Assembly (NCBI RefSeq): GCF_024609325.1 | Contig: NZ_JANHMQ010000002.1 | Location: forward strand, 62,001-126,000 | Length of the DNA stretch: 64,000 nucleotides | Reading direction: 5' to 3' | From: Geothrix fuzhouensis | Lineage (GTDB): Bacteria > Acidobacteriota > Holophagae > Holophagales > Holophagaceae | Shown: positions 1 to 8,276 of the stretch, in pieces | Layout of the letters: every line of letters starts with the position of its first letter | Position numbering within the stretch: position 1 is the first letter of the stretch | Notes under the pieces: generated by a model | What the model saw: the letters and a program-made list of their open reading frames with translations, nothing else | Told to the model about the DNA's origin: nothing | Database searches by the model: none | Program-made: the position numbers and the translations under genes

Positions 1-1013
1 AGGCCCCAGTCCGCCTGACGGCTCCCCAGGCGGCCCCGCAGCGGCTTCACCAGGGCCAGGTTCAGCGCGGCGAGGACAAGCACCGGCAGGGCGAAGGCTT
101 CCGGGGCGAGGTCCAGGCGCTTCCACAGCAGCCATCCGTACGAGGTGGCCAGGATCGAGGCGATGAGCCAGAGCACCGTGGGCGTACCGGGTTTCTCCTC
201 CCGCCCCGGCAGCCAGGCCCAGCAACCGGCCAGGGCCAGGTGGAGCACCAGCAGGCCCGCCAGCAGCGGGGCGTCGGCCTTCAGCACCTCGGCGCAAGCA
301 GAGAGTAACAAGAGCCAGGTGCCGATGAGCGCCGTCCAGCGGGCGCCATGCCAGGCGCCACCGACTCCTGCGAGGTAGGGCACCGCCAGGGTGGCGGCCA
401 TGAGCACGGCGAGGTAGATGGTCAGGGCCACTTCGTGGTGGCCCCCCTGGCTGAAGACCAGGGGCGCGACCAGGCCTGAGATCAGGGCCACCGTCAGGGC
501 GCCGCCGCTGCGACCGCGGGCCGCCAGTCCGCCCGCCACCAGCGTGACCAGCGCCGCCGCAGCCAGGCCAAGGGCGGCGGGGTAGAAGTGGTAGGCTATG
601 GCCCCGGCGCGGAAGGTGAACTGGAGAGTGCCGAGGCCCGCCAGCAGCAGGGCCACGCCCAAGCGCCGGTTGTCTCCGAGAATCAGCTTCGCGGCCATGG
701 CGGCGATGGCCCCTCCGGCCAGCAGGCCGAGGAGGAAGCGCAGCTCGGCGCCAAGCCAGCCCTGCTGGATGGCCCAGCGGAAGAAGAAGATCGCGCCCAC
801 GAGGAAGATGGCCGCCCCGGCACCGGCGATCCAGACCACCGGGGACAGCTCTTTCCGGGGAGGGGCGGCAGGCGCAGGCCGCGGCCGCGCCGGGGCCGGC
901 AACGGCGCGGGTGCCTGCTGCCGCTGAAGGAGCCAGGCCACCTGGGCCTCCAACTGCGACACCCGGTCAGCAAGGTCCTGCGGTCCGGCTTGATCCTGCG
1001 GAAGGTCGGCCAT
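1..1013 (-). CDS. DUF2339-like multi-pass membrane protein, 3' end beyond window
   Basis: The minus-strand frame opens with ATG at 1011-1013 and stays open to the left edge, so at least 337 residues are present and the C-terminus is missing. Residues about 10-33 form a short heptad-like helix (begins MADLPQDQAGPQDLADRV). A Pro/Ala-rich linker follows, then many consecutive hydrophobic segments from about residue 55. A short N-terminal coiled coil plus Pro linker plus a long run of membrane helices is the layout of DUF2339 predicted membrane proteins. Their function is unknown; a cell-envelope role is assumed. No partner gene is visible, because the window ends here. The family assignment rests on architecture only. 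Confidence 0.7.
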   Translation of the reverse strand, partial: MADLPQDQAGPQDLADRVSQLEAQVAWLLQRQQAPAPLPAPARPRPAPAAPPRKELSPVVWIAGAGAAIFLVGAIFFFRWAIQQGWLGAELRFLLGLLAGGAIAAMAAKLILGDNRRLGVALLLAGLGTLQFTFRAGAIAYHFYPAALGLAAAALVTLVAGGLAARGRSGGALTVALISGLVAPLVFSQGGHHEVALTIYLAVLMAATLAVPYLAGVGGAWHGARWTALIGTWLLLLSACAEVLKADAPLLAGLLVLHLALAGCWAWLPGREEKPGTPTVLWLIASILATSYGWLLWKRLDLAPEAFALPVLVLAALNLALVKPLRGRLGSRQADWG

Positions 1014-1092
1014 GCTGTCTCCATACGGAAGCGTATGGAATCATGCAATGGGGGTCCGGCCCTTGTCAATCGGCCCGAGGAGTCCCGAACAA

Positions 1093-2550
1093 TCAGCCGA
1101 TGACGCGGTCCCGGCCCTCGGCCTTCGCCTGGTAGAGGGCCTTATCCGCCCGGTCGAGCATCCGCTCCATCGTGTCCGCAGAGCCCTCCCAGGTGGCGAT
1201 GCCGATGCTCAGGGTCACGCGGTCGTTCTGGGGGAGGCCGGGCAGGGGTTCCAGGGCGACATGCTCGCAAAGCCGTTCGGCCAGCGCCCGGATGCCCTCC
1301 AGGTCCGTCTGGGGGCCGTAGGCCAGGAACTCCTCGCCGCCGATGCGGCCCAGTTGATCCACCTTCCGCAAACCGAAGGACATGCGTTGCGCCATGACGC
1401 TGAGCACCTGGTCGCCGATGGCGTGGCCGAAACGGTCGTTCACGGCTTTGAAGTGGTCGAGGTCGATCAGCATCAGGGACAGGCTTTGCCCGAAGCGCGC
1501 GCACTGATCCACCTCGATCTTCAGCATGTCTAGGATGTGGCGCCGGTTGAACAGGCCCGTCAGAGGATCGCGGATGGCCTGGTGGTACAGGCGGAGCCGC
1601 GAATCCTCCAGCGTGAGGAGGCGCCCCAGTTCCTCGTTGGCGATCTCGAACAGGCGTTCGTACTCTTCGACGGAGCGGCGCTCGGCGAAGAAGCCGAGGG
1701 CACCCACCGCCGGGTAGCCGGGCAGGAGGGCGGGCACCACCCGCATCACCGGGTCCCGAAGGGTACGGCGGCGCTCCTCGCCATCATCGACTGGATGCCA
1801 ATGGCACTCCGCGTGAACCCCGACCGGGCCGAACTCGAGGGCGGCGGTTTCTAGTGCCTTCCGGTCCTCGTCGCTGGCGGAGGCGCCATGGACACCGTGG
1901 CAGACGGTCCCCTCCTCGCCCATGTAAGCCACCAGGAGCGCGCCGGGCAATATGAGCTCCTGGAGGATCTCGATGAAGCCCCGAATCAACCGCAGCGTGT
2001 CATGTTCGACGGTATAGAGCCGGGAGATGGAGTCACGCAGGGCGGTCTCCACCACCCGCTGCTCCAGGGCCTGCGCCAGACGGCGCTGGATCGCATCGAC
2101 GCCGAAGTTCTCCTGGGCCAGGCGGGGCGTGCCGGGAAGCGGGCGCAGGCGGTCGCTCTGCTCGACGAGGGAGATGGCCGCTTCCACCACGTGGTCCAGA
2201 TCCCGCCCTTTCACCAGGAAGCGGTCGGCACCGCAGGTCTTGGCCCAGAAGCGCGCCAGGCCTACGCCCTGGGCTGTCAGCAGAAGAACCGGCAGGTTGC
2301 GCGTGGCCCGATCGTCCTTGAGCAGGCGGCAGAGCTGATAGCCGTCCAGGAGGGGCATGACGCAATCGCTGACCACCACATCCGGACATTCGGTGGCGAG
2401 GACAATGAGAGCCTCGGCGCCGTTCTTGGCCTCGAGGGTGGTGTGCCCGTTCCGCTGGAAGAGGTGGTGGAGGAGGCTCAGCTGGATAGGGTTGTCGTCC
2501 ACCAGGAGGACCTGGAGTGTCTTGGAGGCCTTGGGGGCGGCAATCGTCAT
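1093..2550 (-). CDS. Response regulator with diguanylate cyclase (GGDEF) output domain
   Basis: A 485-residue protein predicted to make cyclic di-GMP from two GTP under phosphorylation control. Residues about 12-130 are a receiver domain with the acidic pair D18-D19 and a phosphoacceptor Asp62 in VVVSDCVMPLLDG. A middle region of about 190 residues has no motif I recognise and may be a GAF-like sensor. The C-terminal GGDEF domain carries the active-site variant GGEEF at about 404-408. An RKVD sequence lies five residues before it and matches the RxxD inhibitory site for product feedback. The ATG at 2550 was chosen because the receiver domain begins just after it; the frame is open further upstream but encodes nothing domain-like. 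It is divergent from the NFACT gene. No histidine kinase is adjacent, so the input is unknown. Confidence 0.9.
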   Translation of the reverse strand: MTIAAPKASKTLQVLLVDDNPIQLSLLHHLFQRNGHTTLEAKNGAEALIVLATECPDVVVSDCVMPLLDGYQLCRLLKDDRATRNLPVLLLTAQGVGLARFWAKTCGADRFLVKGRDLDHVVEAAISLVEQSDRLRPLPGTPRLAQENFGVDAIQRRLAQALEQRVVETALRDSISRLYTVEHDTLRLIRGFIEILQELILPGALLVAYMGEEGTVCHGVHGASASDEDRKALETAALEFGPVGVHAECHWHPVDDGEERRRTLRDPVMRVVPALLPGYPAVGALGFFAERRSVEEYERLFEIANEELGRLLTLEDSRLRLYHQAIRDPLTGLFNRRHILDMLKIEVDQCARFGQSLSLMLIDLDHFKAVNDRFGHAIGDQVLSVMAQRMSFGLRKVDQLGRIGGEEFLAYGPQTDLEGIRALAERLCEHVALEPLPGLPQNDRVTLSIGIATWEGSADTMERMLDRADKALYQAKAEGRDRVIG

Positions 2551-2688
2551 GGGGTCCAGTACCGGGAAAAGAGAATCGGGCCGTGACTTCGGTCCGGGCC
2601 ATCCGTGGGCCGGGCATGGGATGCTGAGGCCGGGAGGTTGCCCCATCATGGCCAGCGTCGGGTGGAAAGAACAGAGAAAGGTGTGTCC

Positions 2689-4152
2689 GTGGATGCACCC
2701 CTGATCCTGGCCCTGGGGCAAGCCTGGCTCCGCGAGCGGGGAGAGCTTCCCCTGGAGGCCGTCTGGGCCTCGGGCCGGGCCCTGGGCCTGCGCTGGGCCG
2801 GACGCAAGCATTCCGAGGGTTGGGTGCTGCTGCTGCAGCCGCGGCCCGAGCTGTGGCTGCTGGGGGTGGACCACCCCGCCTGGACGCGCCTCCAGGCGGA
2901 AGCGCCCAGGGAGAGCGGGAAGGTCTGGGCCCCATTTCTGGTGGGAGCCCGGCTGAAGGCCGTGGAGGGGGATCCCCGGGAACGCTGGCTGGGCCTGCAC
3001 TTCCAGCGGCGGGCCATCACCGGGCGCCTGGAGACCCTGCGCCTCGCCTTCCAGGCCATCCCCGGCCGGGCCGGCATCCGGGTGGATGGCCTGGATGTGC
3101 AACTCCCCCGCCTGGGCTTGGGGTCGCCCTTCCCTGCGGCGGCGCCGGAACCGCAGGAAGAGCCACCTCCCTATCGACGCTGGCGGGAACAGTGGGGCCC
3201 CGACCTGGACCGCGCCCTGGCGGGGGAGATCCCTGAGGTGCTCGAGGGCGAGGGCAGTCTGCTGGACCGGCACCGGGCCTGGTCCGAAGCCCGGGCGGAG
3301 GCGCTCATCCTCCAGCCCGCCAAAGCCGCCGCGGAACGGAAACGCCAGACCGAGGCCGCCCGGATGGAACGCCTGGCCCAGGCCCTGGCCCGGGACCGGA
3401 CGAAGCACTTGGCAGTGCTGCCCCTGAAAGTTCAGGCCCAGCGCCTGTCGGGGGAACTCTACCGGTTGAAGGGCGTCACGCGGGAAGCGGTGTTGCTGGA
3501 TGGGACCCGGATCCCGCTGCCGGAGGGGGCCCCGGTGGAGACGGCCGTCCAGACCTGGTTCGCGGCGGCCAAGAAGGCTGAGCGGGGCCTCTCACGGGTG
3601 GCCGAACTGGAAGCGGAACTCGGGGCCGAGCGGGCCGCCTGGGCGAAGCGGATGGAGGCGGAAAGCGGAGGCCTTGCGCCTGGGCCCCTTCCCGCGAGAC
3701 AACCAATCGGGAAGGGCGCGGCGAAGGGCCAGAGCACCTCGAAGGGCAAGGGGACGAAGCGGATGCAGGCAGAAGGCAAGCGCAAGGATGGAAAGGGCGT
3801 GGCCTTCCGGAGCGTCATGGTGGACGGCTTCGAGGTTCTCATCGGCAAGGGCGATGCTGAGAACGACCAGCTCACCTTCAAGGTGGCCGAGAACACGGAC
3901 TTCTGGCTGCACGTGGCCAGCGTACCGGGCAGTCACGTGGTCATCCGCAACCCCGACAAGCTCAGCGAGCTGCCGCGGCATGTGCTGGAGCGCGCCGCCG
4001 AGCTGGCCGCCTACCACAGCAAGGCCCGCGACGGCGGCAAGGTGGAGGTCCACCTCGCCCGCATCGCCGACATCAGCAAGCCCCGCGGCTTCGCACCGGG
4101 CAAGGTGATCCTCAAAAAGTGGATTGGCATCCGCGTTTATCCCAAACCGTGA
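2689..4152 (+). CDS. NFACT/RqcH (Rqc2)-like RNA-binding protein
   Basis: A 487-residue protein related to the NFACT family (bacterial RqcH/FbpA, eukaryotic Rqc2/NEMF), which binds obstructed large ribosomal subunits and recruits tRNA-Ala to tag stalled chains. The diagnostic part is the C-terminal NFACT-R domain (about residues 380-487), with FWLHVASVPGSHVVIRNP and a following helix rich in AELAAYHSKAR. A charged, coiled-coil-like middle (about 205-340) and a low-complexity Lys/Gly linker precede it. The N-terminal domain is divergent. I chose GTG at 2689 because AAAGG lies seven bases before it; an in-frame ATG at 2605 lacks such a site. The last 13 codons, stop included, are repeated 105 bp downstream (separate entry). 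The gene is convergent with the SPOR gene. Confidence 0.8.
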   Translation: MDAPLILALGQAWLRERGELPLEAVWASGRALGLRWAGRKHSEGWVLLLQPRPELWLLGVDHPAWTRLQAEAPRESGKVWAPFLVGARLKAVEGDPRERWLGLHFQRRAITGRLETLRLAFQAIPGRAGIRVDGLDVQLPRLGLGSPFPAAAPEPQEEPPPYRRWREQWGPDLDRALAGEIPEVLEGEGSLLDRHRAWSEARAEALILQPAKAAAERKRQTEAARMERLAQALARDRTKHLAVLPLKVQAQRLSGELYRLKGVTREAVLLDGTRIPLPEGAPVETAVQTWFAAAKKAERGLSRVAELEAELGAERAAWAKRMEAESGGLAPGPLPARQPIGKGAAKGQSTSKGKGTKRMQAEGKRKDGKGVAFRSVMVDGFEVLIGKGDAENDQLTFKVAENTDFWLHVASVPGSHVVIRNPDKLSELPRHVLERAAELAAYHSKARDGGKVEVHLARIADISKPRGFAPGKVILKKWIGIRVYPKP

Positions 4153-4257
4153 CCAGAATCGGAGAAGGGCGGATGGAGCGCAAGCGATGTCTCGCGTATC
4201 GCCGCAGGCGATATGGAGAAGAAATGGGTGAGTATCCGCGTCTATCCGAAGCCGTAG
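4114..4257 (+). repeat. Tail duplication A: last 13 codons of the NFACT gene repeated after a palindrome
   Basis: The end of the gene (4114-4152, KKWIGIRVYPKP-stop, TGA) recurs at 4219-4257 (KKWVSIRVYPKP-stop, TAG), offset exactly 105 bp. Seven of 13 codons differ, two of them non-synonymously, plus a changed stop. The 66 bp between the copies contain no stop in the frame of the gene. They hold the palindrome TCTCG-CG-TATCGCC-GCA-GGCGATA-TG-GAGA at 4190-4219, whose right arm abuts the second copy. A 26-base stretch (4188-4213) is identical to 35827-35852. Read in frame, the palindrome encodes SRIAAGD. The unit looks like an inserted mobile palindrome with a second gene tail, not simple slippage. 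Confidence 0.85.
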
Positions 4258-4265
4258 CCCGGTAG

Positions 4266-4784
4266 CTAGCCCACCTTCACCGCGAAGGGCTTGAAGCCGG
4301 CCTTCTTCAGCTTCTCGGCGGCCTTGTCGATGGCCGCGCGGTCGGCGGACTTGGCGAGGCGCACCTTCACCTGGCCCTTCTCCTTGTGGGTGGTGGTGGC
4401 GAAGCCCGCGGCCTTGGCCTTGTCGGCCACGCGCTTGGCCTCGGCCGGATCGGAGGTGGCGACCAGCTGGAGGGTCCAGGTGCCGCCTTCGGCCGGCGCG
4501 GCCTCCGCCTTCGGCTCCACCCTGGGCGCCGCGGCGTCCACCCGTGGCGTCGCCACCAGCTTGTCCGGCCCGTCACCCTCGAAGATCTTGAGCTGGTCCA
4601 GCAGGGGCTCGGGGAGATCCTTCAGTTCCTCCTCCACGCCGCGCTGGGCGGGACGGCGCAAGGCCGCGCCCTGCTTGCCCACCTGGACCCCGAGAACAAA
4701 CGCCAGGGTCACCAGGCCCACACCCACGCCCGCCACCCAGAGGATGGATTGGCTGCCGATGCTGATCTGGTCGCGCTGGATCAT
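4266..4784 (-). CDS. Membrane-anchored SPOR-domain protein
   Basis: A 172-residue protein with a short cytoplasmic N-terminus, one membrane helix (about 15-34, ILWVAGVGVGLVTLAFVLGV) and a proline/alanine-rich linker. A C-terminal SPOR-type domain (about 98-172) begins GTWTLQLVATSDPAEAKR. SPOR domains bind denuded peptidoglycan and often bring proteins to the septum. The start at 4784 puts the transmembrane helix in the usual place. Its ATG overlaps the stop of the upstream ketosynthase-like gene by four bases, so it is probably translated with the fatty-acid-type operon 4781-7719. A link between that operon and the cell envelope is an inference from this coupling. Confidence 0.75.
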   Translation of the reverse strand: MIQRDQISIGSQSILWVAGVGVGLVTLAFVLGVQVGKQGAALRRPAQRGVEEELKDLPEPLLDQLKIFEGDGPDKLVATPRVDAAAPRVEPKAEAAPAEGGTWTLQLVATSDPAEAKRVADKAKAAGFATTTHKEKGQVKVRLAKSADRAAIDKAAEKLKKAGFKPFAVKVG

Positions 4785-5875
4785 AGGCTTTCCAGCCTAA
4801 CCCCTTCGAGAAGGGCGGCGAACTGGGCTCCGGAACTGGCGGGGGCGGTGACCAGGATCCGGTCCACAGGTTCCAGCAGGGCCGTGGCCAGCAGCTGCCC
4901 GCCCGAGCCGCCAAACTCACCCCAGAGGGTCTTGGGAAACCGGGGCATGGGCCAGTCCGGGTGGGCTGCCGCCAGGTGAAGCTCGGCAGCATCCAGTCGA
5001 GCCTGACCGTTGCCGCCGCCGATCCAGCGGGTGGGCGAATTTCCGTCAAGCACCTGATCCACCGCTTGGGCCAGGGCCTGGGTGCGCTCGTCCTTCTCAT
5101 TCCCAGGCGTGGACCGGCTGGCCAGATCCTGCAGGGTCGCCCGGGGCCGGACGCCGCGAGCCTTGGCCCCATCCTGCGTTTCCAGCAGGAAGGCCTGGGC
5201 GCCCTCGCCCAGCAAGAAGCCCCGGCCTGACCCGACCTCCGGGTTTCCGTGGCGATCCAGCAGGCGGGCTCCGCCGCAGAGATCGAAGAGCAAGGGGAAG
5301 AGGCCGTCCGCCCCGAGGACGAGGGCGGCGTCGACAAGGCCGGCGCGCAGCCAGCGGCTCGCCTGATCCAGGGCTGTGAACGTGGCGTTCTCCCGGTCCA
5401 CGAAAGTCACGCCGGGGCCCTTGAGGCCGAAGGCCAGGGCCAGATGGCCGCTGGCGGCGTTGGCCACGGTGTTGGGGAAGATCAGGGGGGAGGCACCCTC
5501 GGGGCCCCGCTGGAGGTAGGGGCGCATGAAGGCTTCGCTGGCCTCGCTGCCGCCGCTCATGGTGCCCACCGCCACGGCGATCCGCTCGCCTCCGCCCCAC
5601 AGGTCCGCCTTCGGATCGAGCCCCGCGTCCAGGAAGGCCTGGTGGGCGGCCACCCAGGCGAACCGGGAGGCCCGGTCCAGGCGGCGCAGCTGCATGGGTG
5701 GGATGATGCCGGTGGGGTTGAACGCAGTACTGGCCGCGCCCCGGCCGTGCCCCAACGTTTCAGGCAATTCCGCGAAGTAGGGCACGCCGGAGGCGAGGCT
5801 GCCGCGGGCGGCCTCGAGGCCATCCCCGCAGGGCAGCACCAGGCCGAGGCCCGTGATGACTAGGCCGTCGCTCAT
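4781..5875 (-). CDS. Ketosynthase-like partner lacking the active-site cysteine (chain-length-factor-like)
   Basis: A 364-residue thiolase-fold beta-ketoacyl synthase homologue (MSDGLVITGLGLVLPCGDGL). A gap-free alignment by eye with the GP-x-x-T-x-x-x-x-C region of catalytic enzymes places Glu162 (TFVDRENATF) where the acyl-binding Cys should be. The usual catalytic His motifs are also absent. Classical chain-length factors of type II polyketide systems carry Gln at this place. It therefore probably forms a non-catalytic heterodimer with the complete ketosynthase encoded immediately upstream; the two genes overlap in ATGA at 5872-5875. Its role in setting chain length is inferred from the family. 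Confidence 0.8.
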   Translation of the reverse strand: MSDGLVITGLGLVLPCGDGLEAARGSLASGVPYFAELPETLGHGRGAASTAFNPTGIIPPMQLRRLDRASRFAWVAAHQAFLDAGLDPKADLWGGGERIAVAVGTMSGGSEASEAFMRPYLQRGPEGASPLIFPNTVANAASGHLALAFGLKGPGVTFVDRENATFTALDQASRWLRAGLVDAALVLGADGLFPLLFDLCGGARLLDRHGNPEVGSGRGFLLGEGAQAFLLETQDGAKARGVRPRATLQDLASRSTPGNEKDERTQALAQAVDQVLDGNSPTRWIGGGNGQARLDAAELHLAAAHPDWPMPRFPKTLWGEFGGSGGQLLATALLEPVDRILVTAPASSGAQFAALLEGVRLESL

Positions 5876-7050
5876 GCGCCACCCCAGCGGCCCAGCAGCA
5901 GGCTCACGTTGTTGCCGCCGAAGGCGAACGCATTCACCAGCGCCGCCCGGAGCCGCCGTTCCTTCGCCACCAGGGGGGTGCAGTCCAGGTCGCAGACCGG
6001 GTCGGGGTCCTCGAGGCGCAGGGTGGGGCTCACCGCCTGGTCGCGCAGCGCCAGCAGGGCGGTGGCTGCCCCGAAGGCCCCGGCGGCACCCAGCGTATGG
6101 CCGAACTGGCTCTTGGTGCTGGTGACGGAAACGGTGTCGGCCGCCGGGCCCAGGGCCCCGCGAATGGCCAGGCATTCGGCGCCATCGTTGGCGGGAGTGG
6201 CCGTGCCGTGGGCGGAGACCAGATCCACACCGGCCGGGTCCATCCGCCCCATGCGCAAGGCCATGGTCATGGCCCGGGCCGCGCCTTCCCCGGCGGGATG
6301 GGGGGCCGTGGCATGGTGGGCGTCCATGCTGGCGCCGTAGCCCAGCACTTCCCCGTAGATTGTGGCGCCCCGGGCGAGGGCCCGGTCCAGGGGTTCGAGG
6401 AGGAGCTGCGCCGCGCCCTCGCCCAGGTTGAGGCCCGCCCGGTCCCGGCTGAAGGGCCGGCATTTCCGGGCATCCACGGCCTTCAGGCAGGAGAAGCCGG
6501 CGTAGGTGGTGCGGCAGAGGCCTTCGGCCGCCCCCGCCACGGCCAGATCCAGTTCGCCGGCGGCGAGGCGCTCCCAGGCCTGGCCCAGGGCCAAGAGGCT
6601 GGACGAGCAGGCGTTCATGATGGTGCCCCGGGGACCTTCGGCCCCCAGGCGGCGGGCCAGGGCATCGGTGACCGTGCAGGGGCTCTGGAAGGCGGGTTCC
6701 ACGGCCCGGCCCCGCCGTCCGGCCAGGCGGTCCTGCAAGTAGGCCTCTGCCACAGGCAGACCGCTGGTGCCCGCACCCTGGAAGACCCCGATGCGGGCCG
6801 GGTCGCCACCCAGTTGAAAGCCGTCCAGCGCCTCCTCCAAGGCCAGCAGGGCCATGCGTTCGCAGAGGGTCTGATGCCGCAGGGGACCGAGAGGTACCTG
6901 GCCCGCGATCTGCGCGGGCTCCGCTGGCAGGTCCAGCCGGGTGAGGGGGCCCAGGCCGTCGCGCCCTTCGAGCATGGCGGACCAGGTGCCCTCGCGGTCC
7001 AGCGCCAGCGAACTCACGAGGCCGAGGCCCGTCACGACGACGCGGTTCAT
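5872..7050 (-). CDS. Beta-ketoacyl-ACP synthase, FabF-like
   Basis: A 392-residue condensing enzyme that would extend an ACP-bound acyl chain using malonyl-ACP. The Cys-His-His triad is visible: Cys148 in IMNACSSSLLAL, His281 in SAHGTATPANDG and His318 in KSQFGHTLGAAG, with the supporting Lys313. The C-terminal glycine loop FAFGGNNVSLLLG is also present. It is shorter than the usual FabF (about 410-415 residues) and somewhat divergent. It lies in an operon, in order of transcription: ACP, dehydratase, this gene, Cys-less partner, SPOR protein. Overlaps of four bases with both neighbours (7047-7050 and 5872-5875) indicate coupled translation. Because the genes are dedicated and paired with a chain-length-factor-like protein, I infer a specialised lipid or polyene rather than housekeeping fatty acids. 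Confidence 0.88.
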   Translation of the reverse strand: MNRVVVTGLGLVSSLALDREGTWSAMLEGRDGLGPLTRLDLPAEPAQIAGQVPLGPLRHQTLCERMALLALEEALDGFQLGGDPARIGVFQGAGTSGLPVAEAYLQDRLAGRRGRAVEPAFQSPCTVTDALARRLGAEGPRGTIMNACSSSLLALGQAWERLAAGELDLAVAGAAEGLCRTTYAGFSCLKAVDARKCRPFSRDRAGLNLGEGAAQLLLEPLDRALARGATIYGEVLGYGASMDAHHATAPHPAGEGAARAMTMALRMGRMDPAGVDLVSAHGTATPANDGAECLAIRGALGPAADTVSVTSTKSQFGHTLGAAGAFGAATALLALRDQAVSPTLRLEDPDPVCDLDCTPLVAKERRLRAALVNAFAFGGNNVSLLLGRWGGA

Positions 7051-7454
7051 AGCCGCTTCACCAGCAGAGTGGCGGAGCAGAGCTCGCGGCCTTCGCAGGT
7101 CACCTCGCCCTTCAGCTTCATCAACCCGGCGAAGGCACCTTCGGAGGTCACCTCCAGCCGCAGCCGGTCGCCGGGAAAGGCGGGGGCCCGGAACCGGGCA
7201 TCCTTGACGCCAGCCAGGAAGATGGCCGCGCCGTGGAGGGTTTCGGCTTCCAGGAACCCGCCGGCCTGGGCGAGCATCTCCAGCAGCAGCACGCCAGGGA
7301 CCAGGGGGCGGTCTTCGAAGTGGCCCTGGAGGTAGGGCTCGCCGTTCGTCACGAGCTTTTCCGCCACCACGCGCACGCCCGGTTCCCGCTCCAGCACCCG
7401 GTCCACCAGGAGGAAAGGGAAGCGGTGCGGCAGGTGGGCCGGAATGTCGGTCAT
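7047..7454 (-). CDS. FabZ-like hotdog-fold 3-hydroxyacyl-ACP dehydratase
   Basis: A 135-residue hotdog-fold protein close to the length of FabZ. It has the family signature LPHRFPFLLVDRV near the N-terminus. The catalytic pair lies 14 residues apart, His45 in GHFEDRPLVPG and Glu59 in VLLLEMLAQAGG, the same spacing as His54/Glu68 of E. coli FabZ. It would remove water from 3-hydroxyacyl-ACP to give the enoyl-ACP. Its stop overlaps the ketosynthase start in ATGA, and it starts eight bases after the acyl carrier protein stop. No ketoreductase or enoyl reductase is seen beside it, so the pathway must borrow these or make an unsaturated chain. Confidence 0.85.
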   Translation of the reverse strand: MTDIPAHLPHRFPFLLVDRVLEREPGVRVVAEKLVTNGEPYLQGHFEDRPLVPGVLLLEMLAQAGGFLEAETLHGAAIFLAGVKDARFRAPAFPGDRLRLEVTSEGAFAGLMKLKGEVTCEGRELCSATLLVKRL

Positions 7455-7461
7455 GGGTGCT

Positions 7462-7719
7462 TCAAACTTTGGCGTGCTCGGCGATGAAGTCGGTGAGGGC
7501 TTCGACGGACTTGAACGCCTTCAGGCCCGCGGCCTCGTCCTCGATCTTGACCCCGAACACCTGCTCGATGCCCAGGACCAGTTCCAGGGCGTCGATGGAA
7601 TCCAGCCCCAGTCCATCCCCGAAGAGGGGGGCCTGGTCTTCGATCTGGTCGGGGGTCATGCCTTCGAGCTTGAGGCGCTCGATGATCATTTCTTTGACGC
7701 GCAGCTTCAAGTCGCTCAT
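7462..7719 (-). CDS. Acyl carrier protein
   Basis: An 85-residue acidic carrier protein. The 4'-phosphopantetheine attachment site is Ser41 in DGLGLDSIDALEL, with the usual hydrophobic helix II after it. It is the first gene of the small fatty-acid or polyketide-type operon and presumably carries the growing chain for the ketosynthase pair downstream. A dedicated ACP, rather than the housekeeping AcpP, is inferred from this placement; a second acpP elsewhere in the genome would support that. Its promoter must lie in the 174-bp gap shared divergently with nuoA. Confidence 0.9.
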   Translation of the reverse strand: MSDLKLRVKEMIIERLKLEGMTPDQIEDQAPLFGDGLGLDSIDALELVLGIEQVFGVKIEDEAAGLKAFKSVEALTDFIAEHAKV

Positions 7720-7761
7720 GAGATTCCCGGCAGAACGGTGGAAAGATCCCCCTAGATCCTA

Positions 7762-7779
7762 GCCGACGCTTGCGTCGGC
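7762..7779. repeat. Perfect 8-bp hairpin between acp and nuoA
   Basis: GCCGACGC-TT-GCGTCGGC forms a perfect stem with a two-base loop in the gap between two divergently transcribed genes. It has no T-run, so it is not a terminator for either direction. It could be an operator, or another short palindromic repeat like those elsewhere in this window. Confidence 0.55.
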
Positions 7780-7893
7780 AGGGAATTCTATCCTTAACGG
7801 GAGGCCCCGGTGGGGTTGTGATATTGGCACGGTTTCGGGATCTCCAAAGGGCGCTAAGCTGGATCTTCGCGGAAACCTCCGCCCGAGAGCGCC

Positions 7894-8274
7894 ATGGCCC
7901 ATCCCGCATCGCCTTTCCTGCCGATCCTGATCCTGCTGCTGGTCGCCGCCGTGACGGCCATCGCGATCCTCGTGCTGTCGGGCAAGGTGTTGCCCCTGCT
8001 GAAGCCGAACAACCCGCAGGAAGCCAAGCTGCGGCCCTACGAATGCGGTGTGCCGCCCCTGCAGGACGGTGCCCGGCACAAGTATTCCGTGAAGTTCTAC
8101 CTCACCGCGATGCTGTTCATCCTGTTTGACGTGGAAGCCGCATTCCTGCTGCCCTGGGCCGTGAACTTCAAGCATGCCCTCTGGACTTTCGCCGCCATGT
8201 TGAGCTTCATGGCCACCCTGCTCGTGGGCTTCATCTACGCCTGGGGCAAGGGCGCCTTCGAGTGGGAGCACTGA
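7894..8274 (+). CDS. nuoA: NADH-quinone oxidoreductase subunit A
   Basis: A 126-residue membrane subunit of respiratory complex I with three hydrophobic helices (about 9-30, 68-90 and 96-115). It has the conserved loop YECGVPPLQDGARHKYSVKFY and the FILFDVEAAFLLPWA helix, in which the acidic residues are typical of NuoA. It is the first of four nuo genes on the plus strand. The next gene starts two bases after its stop, so the cluster is an operon. The frame and length agree with the family; the alternative upstream start at 7770 would add unrelated sequence. Confidence 0.95.
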   Translation: MAHPASPFLPILILLLVAAVTAIAILVLSGKVLPLLKPNNPQEAKLRPYECGVPPLQDGARHKYSVKFYLTAMLFILFDVEAAFLLPWAVNFKHALWTFAAMLSFMATLLVGFIYAWGKGAFEWEH

Positions 8275-8276
8275 TC

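Noticed and set aside
1093-3408. Long minus-strand frame extending the response regulator to 771 codons
   Set aside because: The part beyond 2550 is antisense to the NFACT gene and has Pro/Gly/Arg-rich shadow composition; the receiver domain starts right after ATG 2550.
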